From contig DYMU01000005.1 in NCBI GenBank assembly GCA_020721445.1, forward strand, positions 62,001 through 126,000: a stretch of DNA of 64,000 nucleotides, read 5' to 3'. This DNA is from Gemmobacter nectariphilus (GTDB taxonomy: Bacteria > Pseudomonadota > Alphaproteobacteria > Rhodobacterales > Rhodobacteraceae). Position numbers and translations under genes: made by a program. The notes under the pieces were generated by a model. That model ran no database searches, was not told the origin of the DNA, and saw only the letters and a program-made list of their open reading frames with translations. The stretch's first letter is position 1. Every line of letters starts with the position of its first letter. Below are positions 8,852 to 18,160 of the stretch, piece after piece.

Positions 8852-9766
8852 ATGCTGACCCGCCGACATTTTCTGACCGCTGCCTCTGCCAGCCTCGCCC
8901 TGCCCCTGATGCCTGCCCGCCTGTGGGCCTCGTCCACGCTGGCCTTGGGCAGCCTGCAGATCGACACGCTGTCGGATGGCAATCTGATGCTGCCCGGCGA
9001 TTTCATCCTTGGCGGCATGCCGCAGGACGAAATGAAGGCCATTGTCGCGAAATACGGCCTGCCGACCGACCAGTTGACCCCGCCGTGCAATGTCACGCTG
9101 CTGCGCGACGGCACCAATACCGTGCTGTTTGATGTGGGGTCGGGCCCCGATTTCCAACCCTCGGCCGGCAAGCTGATGGAAGCGTTCGATGCGCTTGGCC
9201 TGACCGCCGATGACATCACCCATGTCTGCTTTACCCACGCCCACCCCGACCACATCTGGGGCCTGCTGGATGAATTCGACGAGCCGATCTTCCCCAATGC
9301 CAGCTTCATGATCGGTCAGGCCGAGTTCGACTACTGGATGGACCCCAACACCGTGTCCACCATCGGCGAGGCACGCACCACTTTTGCCGTGGGGGCCATG
9401 CGCCGGTTGCAGGCGATTGCCGAAACCGTGCGCTTCGTCAACGATGGCGAAGAGGTGCTGCCCGGCATCAGCGCCCGCCTGACCCCCGGCCATACCCCCG
9501 GCCACATGGCCTATGAGGCGCGCGGCGGCAGCGAAAGCGTGATGGTGGTGGGCGATGCGCTTGGCAACCACCACGTCGCTTTTGAACGCCCCGACTGGGC
9601 CTCGGGGTCGGATCAGGACGCTGCCATGGCGGCCACCACCCGCGTCGCGCTGCTGGATCAGATCAGCGCCGCCCAGATGCGGCTGATCGGCTATCACCTG
9701 CCCGGCGGCGGCATTGGCCATGCCGAAAAACAAGGTTCCACCTATCGTTTTGTAGAGGAAGCGTGA
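8852..9766 (+). CDS. soxG: Periplasmic metallo-beta-lactamase-fold protein SoxG
   Basis: The 304-residue protein has a Tat-like signal (TRRHFLTA) and a full metallo-beta-lactamase metal site: HAHPDH at 129-134, then PGHTPGH, the aspartate in VVGDAL, and a late GYHLPG histidine. It matches SoxG, encoded between SoxF and SoxH in Paracoccus, where it is not required for the core thiosulfate reaction and has no settled function. AAGGTG precedes the ATG at the right distance. Hydrolysis of a thioester or persulfide product is an inference from the fold only. Confidence 0.88.
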   Translation: MLTRRHFLTAASASLALPLMPARLWASSTLALGSLQIDTLSDGNLMLPGDFILGGMPQDEMKAIVAKYGLPTDQLTPPCNVTLLRDGTNTVLFDVGSGPDFQPSAGKLMEAFDALGLTADDITHVCFTHAHPDHIWGLLDEFDEPIFPNASFMIGQAEFDYWMDPNTVSTIGEARTTFAVGAMRRLQAIAETVRFVNDGEEVLPGISARLTPGHTPGHMAYEARGGSESVMVVGDALGNHHVAFERPDWASGSDQDAAMAATTRVALLDQISAAQMRLIGYHLPGGGIGHAEKQGSTYRFVEEA

Positions 9767-10713
9767 TGATCACCCGCCTGACCCTTGCCGCCTGCCTGAT
9801 GTCCAGCGCCGCCGTTGCGTCCGAGGACATTCCCGACCAATACCCGCAGTCGGTATTGTATTCCAAACCGGTCGAGATCATCCCGCAGGTCTGGTCGTCG
9901 ATCGGGGCCACCGCGCCGCCAACTTACGAAAACGCGGGCCATAACAACAACCTGTCGTTCATCGTGACCGGCGATGGGGTGGTGGTGGTGAACTCTGGCG
10001 CCAGCTACAAACTGGCCGAGGCGCTGCATGCCGAAATCAAGCGCGTGACCGATCAGCCGGTGAAGTTGGTGATCAACGAAAACGGCCAGGGCCATGCCAT
10101 GCTGGGCAACAACTACTGGATCGCCCAAGGTGTGCCGGTGCTGGCGCATGTCGAAGCGGCAGAAGAGTTCGAAGACAGCATGGGTCAGGGCCTGCAAGCC
10201 TTGCAAAACTACGCAAAGGAAAACGCCGAAGGCACCGATCCGATGGGCCCGACCGAAACCTTCACCGATGCCCGCACCATCACCATGGGCGACGTGACGA
10301 TCGAGGTCTTGCACCTTGGCCCGGCGCACAGCCCCGGCGATACGCAAGTGTGGATTCCGCAATGGTCGATGATGATCGCAGGCGACATCGCTTTTTCCGA
10401 ACGGATGCCGCCGATCTTTGAAGGCACCTGCACCAGTTGCTGGATCGAGACCTGGGAAACCAAGTTCATGCCGCTGAACCCGACCTATATCGTGCCGGGC
10501 CATGGCCACCCCACCAATCTGGCGCAAGTCACCCGCTATACCCGTGACTATCTGGTGGACCTGCGCTCAAAGATCGCCGCCCATATCGAGGCGGGCGGCG
10601 ATCTGGCCGGGGCCTATTACGTCGATCAATCGTCTTGGAAGAACCTTGATACCTTTGAGGAACTTGCCACCAAAAATGCCGGCGTGGTGTTTTCCGAGAT
10701 GGAGTTCGAGTAA
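9766..10713 (+). CDS. soxH: Metallo-beta-lactamase-fold protein SoxH with altered metal site
   Basis: The 315-residue protein has a Sec signal peptide (about 1-19) and a metallo-beta-lactamase fold. In place of the usual T-H-x-H-x-D-H block it reads N-E-N-G-Q-G-H at 104-110, so only the last histidine is kept, while the later blocks (GPAHSPGD, IAGDIAF, VPGHGHPT) are intact. It corresponds to SoxH, the last gene of the Paracoccus cluster, and relatives are also linked to quinoprotein relay systems. Its ATG shares one base with the soxG stop, so the two are coupled. A strong terminator follows. Confidence 0.88.
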   Translation: MITRLTLAACLMSSAAVASEDIPDQYPQSVLYSKPVEIIPQVWSSIGATAPPTYENAGHNNNLSFIVTGDGVVVVNSGASYKLAEALHAEIKRVTDQPVKLVINENGQGHAMLGNNYWIAQGVPVLAHVEAAEEFEDSMGQGLQALQNYAKENAEGTDPMGPTETFTDARTITMGDVTIEVLHLGPAHSPGDTQVWIPQWSMMIAGDIAFSERMPPIFEGTCTSCWIETWETKFMPLNPTYIVPGHGHPTNLAQVTRYTRDYLVDLRSKIAAHIEAGGDLAGAYYVDQSSWKNLDTFEELATKNAGVVFSEMEFE

Positions 10714-10740
10714 GCCTTTTCCCTCCCTGACGGACACCTC

Positions 10741-10767
10741 AAGCGGCCCCGCGGGGCCGCTTTTTTT
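10741..10767 (+). terminator. Intrinsic terminator of the sox operon
   Basis: AAGCGGCCC and GGGCCGCTT form a 9-bp stem with a CGCG loop, followed directly by seven Ts (10761-10767). It lies 28 bases past soxH and just before the end of the convergent soxT-like gene. Confidence 0.92.
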
Positions 10768-10785
10768 GTCTGGTCAGGTCAGGGC

Positions 10786-11850
10786 TTAAGCGGCAACCGG
10801 GCGGCTGCCGACCTGATCCACCAGAAAATCGGTGATGATCGCGCCGATCCACATGCACAGCAGCGCAAGCCAGGCGGTTGCCACAAAGATCGACCCGCCG
10901 GTAACACCTGCGCCGATGGCGCAGCCCCCGGCCAGCATCGCGCCAAAGCCCATCAGCACCGCACCGAACATCGACCGCTGCATCTGACGCGCGCCCTCAA
11001 AGGCCTCAAACTTGAACTCGCGCGTCACAAGCGACGCAATCAGCGCCCCCAGCACCACCCCCGGCACCAGACCCACATCGAAATCCAGCACCGGATCGGG
11101 GATCAGAAAGAACATCAACGTATTCGCCGAAGGGCCTGAAAACGTGGCAGACGTCACCGACACCGGCTCGAACGCCTGCTGTGCCAGCGTAAAGGTCAGC
11201 ACCCAACCGACCGCCACCGCAAAGCCCACGCCGGGCGCAAAGATCAGCGTCTTCAGGCCAATGGCATTGCGCCGCGCCAGCACCAAAGCGACACCCGCCA
11301 ACACCACGCCCAAAAGCAGCCCCGAGATATCAGGCAAGCCCAGCAAGGCGATCAGATCGACGTTCATCCCGTTGGAGGTGACCCACAACCCGGCCAGCTT
11401 TTCGCGCAACGGTGCCAGCAAGCCATGCAGGCTCATCTGGGCCACCACGGCAAAGATCAGGCCGGCCACCACCGAGCGCAGGTTGCCGGTCGAGGCCAGC
11501 ACCAAAAGCCGCCCCGAACAGCCACGCGCCAGCACCATGCCGACGCCGAAGATCAGCCCGCCGATGATCGCCCCCGACCATGACCCGGTGATCGCCATCA
11601 TCCGCGCCTCTTGCGGCTCGAACAACCCCAGCAGGCGCGCCGCCTGCACCCAGACCACCGCGGTGGAAAACGCCAAAAGCCAGACCGCCATTCGCGGCCC
11701 CAGCTGACCGCGCGCAAACTCCACCGTCGAGGCCCGCAGGCAGAACGATGACCGTTGTGCCGCGACACCAAAGATCAGGCCGGTGATCAAGCCGAAAAGG
11801 GCCGAAATATAGCCTTCGTCCATCAGGTCAAGCAACGCGGAAACGTCCAT
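10786..11850 (-). CDS. soxT: YeeE/YedE family sulfur-compound transporter, SoxT-like
   Basis: This is a 354-residue integral membrane protein with about nine hydrophobic segments and the duplicated YeeE/YedE architecture. The three cysteine motifs associated with thiosulfate passage in TsuA-type transporters are present: Cys37 (SSFCLR), Cys111 (ARGCSGR) and Cys310 (GGCAIG). Proteins of this family next to sox genes are named SoxT and are thought to import thiosulfate or a sulfur product. The gene converges on soxH. GGGAGG upstream supports the start. The exact substrate is inferred. Confidence 0.85.
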   Translation of the reverse strand: MDVSALLDLMDEGYISALFGLITGLIFGVAAQRSSFCLRASTVEFARGQLGPRMAVWLLAFSTAVVWVQAARLLGLFEPQEARMMAITGSWSGAIIGGLIFGVGMVLARGCSGRLLVLASTGNLRSVVAGLIFAVVAQMSLHGLLAPLREKLAGLWVTSNGMNVDLIALLGLPDISGLLLGVVLAGVALVLARRNAIGLKTLIFAPGVGFAVAVGWVLTFTLAQQAFEPVSVTSATFSGPSANTLMFFLIPDPVLDFDVGLVPGVVLGALIASLVTREFKFEAFEGARQMQRSMFGAVLMGFGAMLAGGCAIGAGVTGGSIFVATAWLALLCMWIGAIITDFLVDQVGSRPVAA

Positions 11851-11937
11851 GGCGGTCCTCCCTTGGAATTCCTATGCCAGTGATTCGGCGATTGTGCCTT
11901 GATCTTGCTCAGATCGCCAGAAGTTCCGCCACCCTCG

Positions 11938-14900
11938 TCACGAAGCTGACACAGTGTTGCAGCCCGGCGCAAGCGGGGCCGCAGGGTCGGGGCCGTGTGC
12001 TGCGGTCTGGCAATGCCTGCCAATCGCCTGTGCCAGACCGTCGATCGACATCGGCTTGGTCACCACGCTGGCAAAACCTGCGGCGCGATAATCGGCCTGA
12101 TGATGCATCATCGCATTGGCAGTGACGGCAATCACCGGCGGAAGACCCACCGCCCCGGCCTTGGCCAGTACGTCGGCCTTGGCCTGCAATTCGGCCAAGG
12201 CGGTCACGCCATCCTTGCGCGGCATGGCGATGTCCATGATCACCAGATCATAGGCCCCCGGTTCCCACCGCGCCACGGCCTCGTCGCCATCTTGCACCAT
12301 GGTTGCCAAGATCCCCAACCGGGTCAGCATAGCGCGCAGGATCAGGCGGTTGGTGGCATTATCCTCGGCCAGCAGCACCCGCAGACCGGCAAAATGCGGC
12401 AAAGCCCCGGCCGGCACCGCCGCATCCGGTGCCGCACACACCGGCATCGGCAGACGCAGATGCACCGTGGTGCCCTGCCCCGGCACGCTGTCCAGGCTGA
12501 TCTGGCCCCCCATCATCCCGACCAGCCGGCGCACGATCGGCAGCCCAAGGCCGGTGCCGCCAAAGCGGCGCGAGATCGAGCCATCGGCCTGGGTGAATTC
12601 GTCAAACACCAGGGCGGCCTGATCCGCCGACATGCCGATGCCGCTGTCAGACACCGTCAGCACGATCGCGTCGGCCTCGGGTTCGATCCGCACGGCCACA
12701 AATCCGGCTTCGGTGAACTTGACCGCATTGCCGACAAGGTTGTGCATGACCTGCAACAGGCGCTGCGCGTCCCCCAGGCGATAGGTGTTCACCCCGACCG
12801 CCAGATCGACCCGGAACGCCACCGCCTTGGCCTGTGCGGCAGGCCGGTGCATTGCTTCCACCCGCGCGGCCAGTTCGTTCAGCCGCAGCGGCGCCGCGTG
12901 CAGCACCAGCTTGCCACTTTCGATCTTGGCCAAGTCAAGGATGTCATCCAGGATCGACAGCAAATGCCTGCCCGACTCACGGATCGTCGTCAGCATCCGG
13001 CCTTGTGCAAGGTCCAGGGGCGCGTCCACCAGCAGATCGGCCATCCCCAGAATACCGTTCAGGGGCGTGCGCAATTCGTGGCTCATATTGGCAAGAAACT
13101 GCGATTTGGCGCGATTGGCGGCCTCGGCCCGGTCGATCGCGGCACGCAGGTCTTCTTCGGCCGTGGCCGCCGTGGTGATATCGGTGATGGTGGCAACCAC
13201 CCGCGCAAGGCCCGCATCGGGCAGCATCGCCGCATTGACCGCCACCACCTTGCGGCGACCGTCGGGCAGGTGCAGCGCCAGGCGCATGTCGCGGACGGTC
13301 TGCCCGCTGGCCTGCACCAACTGGCAGGGCAAGTCGCAAAACGCCAGCGGACGACCGTCTTCGTGGTGCAGGCGCAACATCTGCGGGTCGCAGATCCGGT
13401 TCACCAAGGCCTCGCCCGGCACTTCCAGTATCCGCTGCACCTCGCGGCTTAGAAAGATAATCCGGCCATCGGCATCCGTGGCCATGATCCCCGACACCGA
13501 GGTTTCCATCAGCGTCGCCAGAAAATCGCGCTCGGCCTCCAGATCGCTTTCCAGCCGCTTGCGTGCGCTGATGTCCAGATGAACGCCCGACAGGGCAACC
13601 GGCCTGCCATCGGCGTCCCATTCGGTCGCCCGCCCCCGTGACATCACCCAGACCCAATGCCCGGCCTTGTGCCGCAGCCGCAGTTCGTATTGGAAATGGA
13701 ACACCCCGCCCGCAAATTGCCGTTCCTGATCGCGGTCCAGCATCTCCAGATCCTCAGGGTGGATCAACGCGCGCCAGGTGTCATTCGTCACCGGCGACAG
13801 CGCGCCTGCGGCATGGCCCAGCATCCGTTCCCATTGGTCGTTGACCTGGGTCACACCGCTGCGCAGATCACGGTGCCAGGTTCCCACCTCGGCCCCTTCG
13901 ATGATCTGTTCCAGCCGCTGTTCGGCGGCTTTCAGCGCCGAGACATCGACATGCACCCCGGCCATCCGCACTGGCGTGCCATCTGCCCTGCGTTCGGTCA
14001 CCTGACCGCGCGACTGGACCCAGACCCAATGGCCGTCGCGGTGGCGCAGGCGGAACGCCAGATCAAACACCTCATGCTTCTGACGGATCACCCGGTTGAT
14101 GATCTCCAGCACGGTCTGGATATCGTCCGGGTGCAGCAGGCTGCGCCAGGTCGACAGGGTGATCGGTTCCAGCGCCGCCCGGTGATAGCCCAGCATGGTG
14201 ACCCAGCGGTCATTGACAAGGTTTTCGTCGGTCTCGAAATCACATTCCCAGGTTCCGGCCTGCGAGCCTTCGATGACCTGCGACAACCGGCGCTTGGCGG
14301 CGCGTTCTTCGGTCACGTCGATGCGCAGGCCGACGCTGCCGCCGCTAGGGATCTTGCGTTCCAACGCCCGCATGACGCGGCCCTTGGGCAATTCGGTCAG
14401 CCGCTCGAAGAGCGGCGCGGCCCGCGCGGTCATGATATCGTCAATGAACGCCGCCTCGCGCCCGGTGGCCTCGGGGAACACCCCCATGGCCACCCCTTCG
14501 GCCAGCACATCGACATAGCGCCGCCCCGGCACCATGCCACTGGCCAGTTCCGGGTACACCACGGCCATCTGATCATTGACCATCACCACCCGGTCCTCGG
14601 CGTCCAGCAAGACAAAGCCATGTGGCAAGGCCTGCACCGCCGTGTGCAATTGCGCGCGGGCCCGCAACGCCTCATCGCGCGCGGCCTGCACTTCGGCCAG
14701 ATGGGCGCGCTCGGCGCTGATGTCTTGCACCAGCAGCCAGACAATCTTGCGCCCCCCGGCCTGCGTCAGACTGATGCCTTGCACCACGCCAGGAAACCCG
14801 GTTCCATCGGGGCGGCGAAACCAGCTTTCCACCGGGCCGAACCTGCCCTGGCTTGCCAGATCGCGCACCGCCACATCCCGCATCTCGCTGTGTTCCGGGC

Positions 14901-15396
14901 CAAGCAGAACAAAGATGTCGAGCCCCAGCAAATCGTCGCGTTGCCAGCTGCCAAAGCCTTGAAAGGCGGCATTGGCCTCGATGATGTGGCGGCTTTCGCC
15001 ATCCACCAGCACCACGCCGACCGGCGACAGGTCGAACATGTGGCGCAAAAGCTGATCGCGCCGCGCGACCTTGCCCTGAAGCCGCTCCACCATGCCATCT
15101 TGCGCCTGAAGACTGGTCAGCCGCCCGCCAACCGCCCGCAGGAACGCCGCCAAGGCCATCTCGGTGGCGTGCGACAGCGTCTCTGGCCCACCTTGCAGCC
15201 GCACCCCGTCGGCATTGCGCAGCGCGGTGCCGGGGGTGCCAATCCCCGCCCGCCACGACGTGCCACAGCAGTGCAGCGCCAAGGGCCTGTCCAGCGCAAT
15301 CGCCAGCCGGTCAAGCGCGTCTTGCGGGTCGTCCTGGGTCGCGACATCGGCCATCGCCAGCGCCATGGCGACCAGAACCGGGATGTCGTCGGCCAT
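11938..15396 (-). CDS. Cytoplasmic hybrid sensor histidine kinase with five PAS-like domains
   Basis: The 1152-residue protein has no signal peptide or membrane segment. After a short N-terminal region come five PAS-like units (about 120-235, 245-365, 370-490, 495-615, 625-745). A HisKA domain follows with the phospho-acceptor His773 in SHELRTP, then an HATPase domain (N box MHNLVGNA, G boxes SDSGIGM and GGTGLGL), and a receiver domain with Asp1055 (VIMDIAMP) and Lys1114 (VTKPM). Units 3 and 4 are near-repeats. No cognate regulator is adjacent, so output and signal are unknown. The ATG at 15396 lacks a good ribosome site; a CTG at 15417 is better spaced from GGGAGG. Confidence 0.85.
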   Translation of the reverse strand: MADDIPVLVAMALAMADVATQDDPQDALDRLAIALDRPLALHCCGTSWRAGIGTPGTALRNADGVRLQGGPETLSHATEMALAAFLRAVGGRLTSLQAQDGMVERLQGKVARRDQLLRHMFDLSPVGVVLVDGESRHIIEANAAFQGFGSWQRDDLLGLDIFVLLGPEHSEMRDVAVRDLASQGRFGPVESWFRRPDGTGFPGVVQGISLTQAGGRKIVWLLVQDISAERAHLAEVQAARDEALRARAQLHTAVQALPHGFVLLDAEDRVVMVNDQMAVVYPELASGMVPGRRYVDVLAEGVAMGVFPEATGREAAFIDDIMTARAAPLFERLTELPKGRVMRALERKIPSGGSVGLRIDVTEERAAKRRLSQVIEGSQAGTWECDFETDENLVNDRWVTMLGYHRAALEPITLSTWRSLLHPDDIQTVLEIINRVIRQKHEVFDLAFRLRHRDGHWVWVQSRGQVTERRADGTPVRMAGVHVDVSALKAAEQRLEQIIEGAEVGTWHRDLRSGVTQVNDQWERMLGHAAGALSPVTNDTWRALIHPEDLEMLDRDQERQFAGGVFHFQYELRLRHKAGHWVWVMSRGRATEWDADGRPVALSGVHLDISARKRLESDLEAERDFLATLMETSVSGIMATDADGRIIFLSREVQRILEVPGEALVNRICDPQMLRLHHEDGRPLAFCDLPCQLVQASGQTVRDMRLALHLPDGRRKVVAVNAAMLPDAGLARVVATITDITTAATAEEDLRAAIDRAEAANRAKSQFLANMSHELRTPLNGILGMADLLVDAPLDLAQGRMLTTIRESGRHLLSILDDILDLAKIESGKLVLHAAPLRLNELAARVEAMHRPAAQAKAVAFRVDLAVGVNTYRLGDAQRLLQVMHNLVGNAVKFTEAGFVAVRIEPEADAIVLTVSDSGIGMSADQAALVFDEFTQADGSISRRFGGTGLGLPIVRRLVGMMGGQISLDSVPGQGTTVHLRLPMPVCAAPDAAVPAGALPHFAGLRVLLAEDNATNRLILRAMLTRLGILATMVQDGDEAVARWEPGAYDLVIMDIAMPRKDGVTALAELQAKADVLAKAGAVGLPPVIAVTANAMMHHQADYRAAGFASVVTKPMSIDGLAQAIGRHCQTAAHGPDPAAPLAPGCNTVSAS

Positions 15397-15556
15397 TGGC
15401 CGGTCAATGGCGTTCAGCTTGGCCTCCCGTGTGGACTTCCCCTTGTGATTGCACGATGCCCCAAGCCCACGATCCTGACAAGCATCACAAGGGGCTGAAC
15501 ACGGGCGGCGGGCGGAAAGACCGTGCCAACCCCGCCCAGCCCCCCCGTGCCCCGCA

Positions 15557-16297
15557 TCACAGCAGCGACCGCGCCAACCCGGCCAGCGACAAGGCCATCA
15601 GCAGCCAAATCGCAAAGCGCCGGAAATCCTGCGGGCTGGTCGCGGCAAAGTGCCTGCCGCCGGCCCAAAGCCCTGCCAGCATGAACGGCAGGCCAAGCCC
15701 CGTGGCAACAAAGCTGTCACGGCTGATCTGCCCGGCCTGCCACAACACTGGCAAAGACCACAGGTCCAGCAAGGTGAAATAGGCAATCACCGTGGCGCGA
15801 AACACCACCGGGGGCACGCCTTGCGCGGCAAAGAACACCGCCACGGGCAAGCCCCCCACCGCCATGCCATTGGCCAGCCCCGACACCACGCCAACGCCGA
15901 CATGCGCAGCATTCCCCTGCCGCGCGATGTGCCAGCCCGCCAGCAGCAAGGCGCACATCGCCAGCACAAAGCCCGACAGCACCGCCCGCCCGGCATCGAC
16001 ACCGATCCAGCCGATTGCCGCCACGCCCAGCGGCACGCCGACAAGGCAGCCTGCGAACAGCCCCGCCACCCTGCGCCAGTCGATCTGCGCCCAGATGCCC
16101 CGCGCCTGGCCCGCAGTCATGGCGATATCGGCCAGAATGACCACCGGCACAAACGGGAACGGGTCGGTCACCAGCGCCGCAAACAGCATCACCAGCGCGG
16201 CAAAGCCAAAGCCGGAATAGCCGCGCACATAGCCTGCCACCACCATGCCAAAGGCCACCAAAGCGGCCTCTGCCCCCGTCAGGCCAAACGGGATCAT
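15557..16297 (-). CDS. tauE: TauE/SafE family sulfite/anion exporter
   Basis: This is a 246-residue membrane protein with about eight hydrophobic segments and the TauE/SafE pattern (GxxxG-rich helices, YVRGYSGFGFAA near the N-terminus). Its ATG lies within the xsc stop (ATGA overlap at 16294-16297), so it is translationally coupled to the enzyme that releases sulfite. That makes sulfite export the likely role, as for TauE or TauZ in other taurine degraders. A longer frame upstream of 16297 lies within xsc and is not used. Confidence 0.88.
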   Translation of the reverse strand: MIPFGLTGAEAALVAFGMVVAGYVRGYSGFGFAALVMLFAALVTDPFPFVPVVILADIAMTAGQARGIWAQIDWRRVAGLFAGCLVGVPLGVAAIGWIGVDAGRAVLSGFVLAMCALLLAGWHIARQGNAAHVGVGVVSGLANGMAVGGLPVAVFFAAQGVPPVVFRATVIAYFTLLDLWSLPVLWQAGQISRDSFVATGLGLPFMLAGLWAGGRHFAATSPQDFRRFAIWLLMALSLAGLARSLL

Positions 16298-18066
16298 ACC
16301 GATTGATGGCGCATGTCGGCCTTGGAAATCCCTGCCACCTCGACCGGCTTTTTCATCGCATCGCGGCGGAACGGCTCGCCGAGTTCCTGATTGATCAACG
16401 CCTCGATCAGCGTGGTCTTTCCCGCCTTCTGGTCGGCCAGCGCCTGCGTCAGGGCTGCGCGCAACTCCTCCATCGTGCGCGCCTGCACGCCCAGCAATCC
16501 GCAAGCCCGGGCAATGCCCGCGTAACTGACGCCCTGATCCAGTTCGGTGCCGACAAAGTTGTCGTCATACCACAGGGTGGAGTTGCGCTTTTCCGCGCCC
16601 CATTGGTAATTGCGAAACACCACCATGGTGATTGCGGGCCATTCCGGGCGGCCAATCGCGGTCAGTTCCGTCACCGCTATGCCAAAGGCGCCGTCCCCGG
16701 CAAAGCCCACCACCGGGGTATCGGGGCAGGCAATCTTGGCCCCCACAATCGACGGCAGGCCATAGCCGCAAGGGCCAAACAACCCCGGCGCCAGATATTT
16801 TCGCCCGGCCTCGAACGTGGGGTAAGCGTTGCCGATGGCGCAGTTGTTGCCGATATCGCTTGAGATGATCGCCTCTTTCGGCAGCGCCGCTTGGATCGCG
16901 CGCCAGGCCATCCGCGGGCTCATCCACTCGGGCTTGGCATCGCGGGCCCGCTGGTTCCAGCTGGTGCCCGGATCATCGTCTTCATGGTCCATCGACGAAA
17001 GCTGCTGTGCCCAGGCCGATTTCGTCTGCGCAATCCGCGCCTTGCGCGCCGATCTTCCATCGTCCCCCGCAGTTGGCGCAAGCCGCGCCAACAGCGCCTC
17101 GGCCACCGCCTTCGCATCGCCCACAATCCCGACCGTCACCGCCTTGGTCAGGCCAATCCGCGCCGGGTTGATATCGACCTGAATGATCTTTGCCGCCTTC
17201 GGCCAATAGTCCAGCCCATAGCCCGGCAGGGTGGAAAACGGGTTCAACCGCGTGCCAAGGCACAGCACCACATCGGCCGTCGCGATCAATTCCATCGCCG
17301 CCTTGCTGCCGTTGTAACCCAAGGGTCCGGCAAACAGCGGGTGGCTGCCGGGAAACGCATCATTGTGCTGATACCCGACACAGACCGGCGCATCCAGCCG
17401 CTCGGCCAGCGCCATGCTGGCCGGTATCGCCCCGCCCAGCACCACGCCCGCGCCATTCAGAATGACCGGAAACGCCGCCCCCGACAAAAGCTCTGCCGCC
17501 TGCGCAATCGCCGCCTCGCCGCCCTGCGGCCGCTCGAATTCAACCGGCACAGGCAGGTCGATATCAATCACTTGCGTCCAGTAATCGCGCGGCATGTTGA
17601 TCTGCGCCGGGGCCGAATGGCGCCGCGCGTTCAGGATCACCCGGTTCAGCACCTCGGCCACGCGCGATGGGTCGCGCACCTCTTCCTGATAGCAGACCAT
17701 GTCCTTGAACAGCGCCATCTGTTCGACTTCCTGAAAGCCGCCCATGCCGATGGTCTTGTTGGCGGCCTGCGGCGTCACCAAAAGCAGCGGCGTGTGGTTC
17801 CAGTAGGCGGTCTTGACCGGCGTCACGAAGTTGGTGATGCCGGGGCCGTTCTGCGCGATCATCATGCTCATCCGACCAGACGCGCGGGTATAGCCATCGG
17901 CCATCATCCCGCCGCTGCCTTCATGCGCGCAATCCCAGAACGTGATCCCCGCCTTGGGAAACAGGTCGGAAATCGGCATGAAGGCCGATCCGATGATGCC
18001 GAAGGCATGCTCGATGCCGTGCCGTTGCAACACCTTCACAAAGGCTTCTTCGGTGGTCATGCGCAT
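16294..18066 (-). CDS. xsc: Sulfoacetaldehyde acetyltransferase Xsc
   Basis: Xsc uses thiamine diphosphate and phosphate to convert sulfoacetaldehyde to acetyl phosphate and sulfite, the desulfonation step of taurine degradation. The 590-residue protein has the three-domain TPP enzyme layout. Near the N-terminus are the family signature HGIEHAFGIIGSAFMP and the catalytic-type glutamate in AHEGSGG; near the C-terminus is the TPP-binding block GDGAFGI...NYQWGAEK. The ATG at 18066 has GGAG seven bases upstream; the frame runs further up but has no support. A TauR-type operator lies 59-91 bases upstream. No phosphotransacetylase gene (pta) is adjacent. Confidence 0.95.
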   Translation of the reverse strand: MRMTTEEAFVKVLQRHGIEHAFGIIGSAFMPISDLFPKAGITFWDCAHEGSGGMMADGYTRASGRMSMMIAQNGPGITNFVTPVKTAYWNHTPLLLVTPQAANKTIGMGGFQEVEQMALFKDMVCYQEEVRDPSRVAEVLNRVILNARRHSAPAQINMPRDYWTQVIDIDLPVPVEFERPQGGEAAIAQAAELLSGAAFPVILNGAGVVLGGAIPASMALAERLDAPVCVGYQHNDAFPGSHPLFAGPLGYNGSKAAMELIATADVVLCLGTRLNPFSTLPGYGLDYWPKAAKIIQVDINPARIGLTKAVTVGIVGDAKAVAEALLARLAPTAGDDGRSARKARIAQTKSAWAQQLSSMDHEDDDPGTSWNQRARDAKPEWMSPRMAWRAIQAALPKEAIISSDIGNNCAIGNAYPTFEAGRKYLAPGLFGPCGYGLPSIVGAKIACPDTPVVGFAGDGAFGIAVTELTAIGRPEWPAITMVVFRNYQWGAEKRNSTLWYDDNFVGTELDQGVSYAGIARACGLLGVQARTMEELRAALTQALADQKAGKTTLIEALINQELGEPFRRDAMKKPVEVAGISKADMRHQSV

Positions 18067-18124
18067 GGGCGGGCTCCGGCAGGTGGGGGTTGGCGGCCAG
18101 TGTAGCGACGCGCCGGACCCCGCC

Positions 18125-18157
18125 TTAGGGCCAGAGGGTTCGCGCGGATAAGTCCAG
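18125..18157 (-). promoter_or_regulatory. TauR-type operator before xsc
   Basis: Two direct half-sites, TTAGGGCCAG (18125-18134) and ATAAGTCCAG (18148-18157), are spaced 23 bases start to start. Read on the minus strand they are CTGGACTTAT and CTGGCCCTAA, close to the CTGGACYTAA repeats reported for Rhodobacter TauR. The site ends just before the tauR stop codon and its near edge is 59 bases from the xsc start. Confidence 0.75.
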
Positions 18158-18160
18158 CCG

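Noticed and set aside
13657..15498. Plus-strand open frame of 613 codons opposite the hybrid kinase
   Set aside because: It is a shadow of the kinase gene and its translation shows only biased composition.
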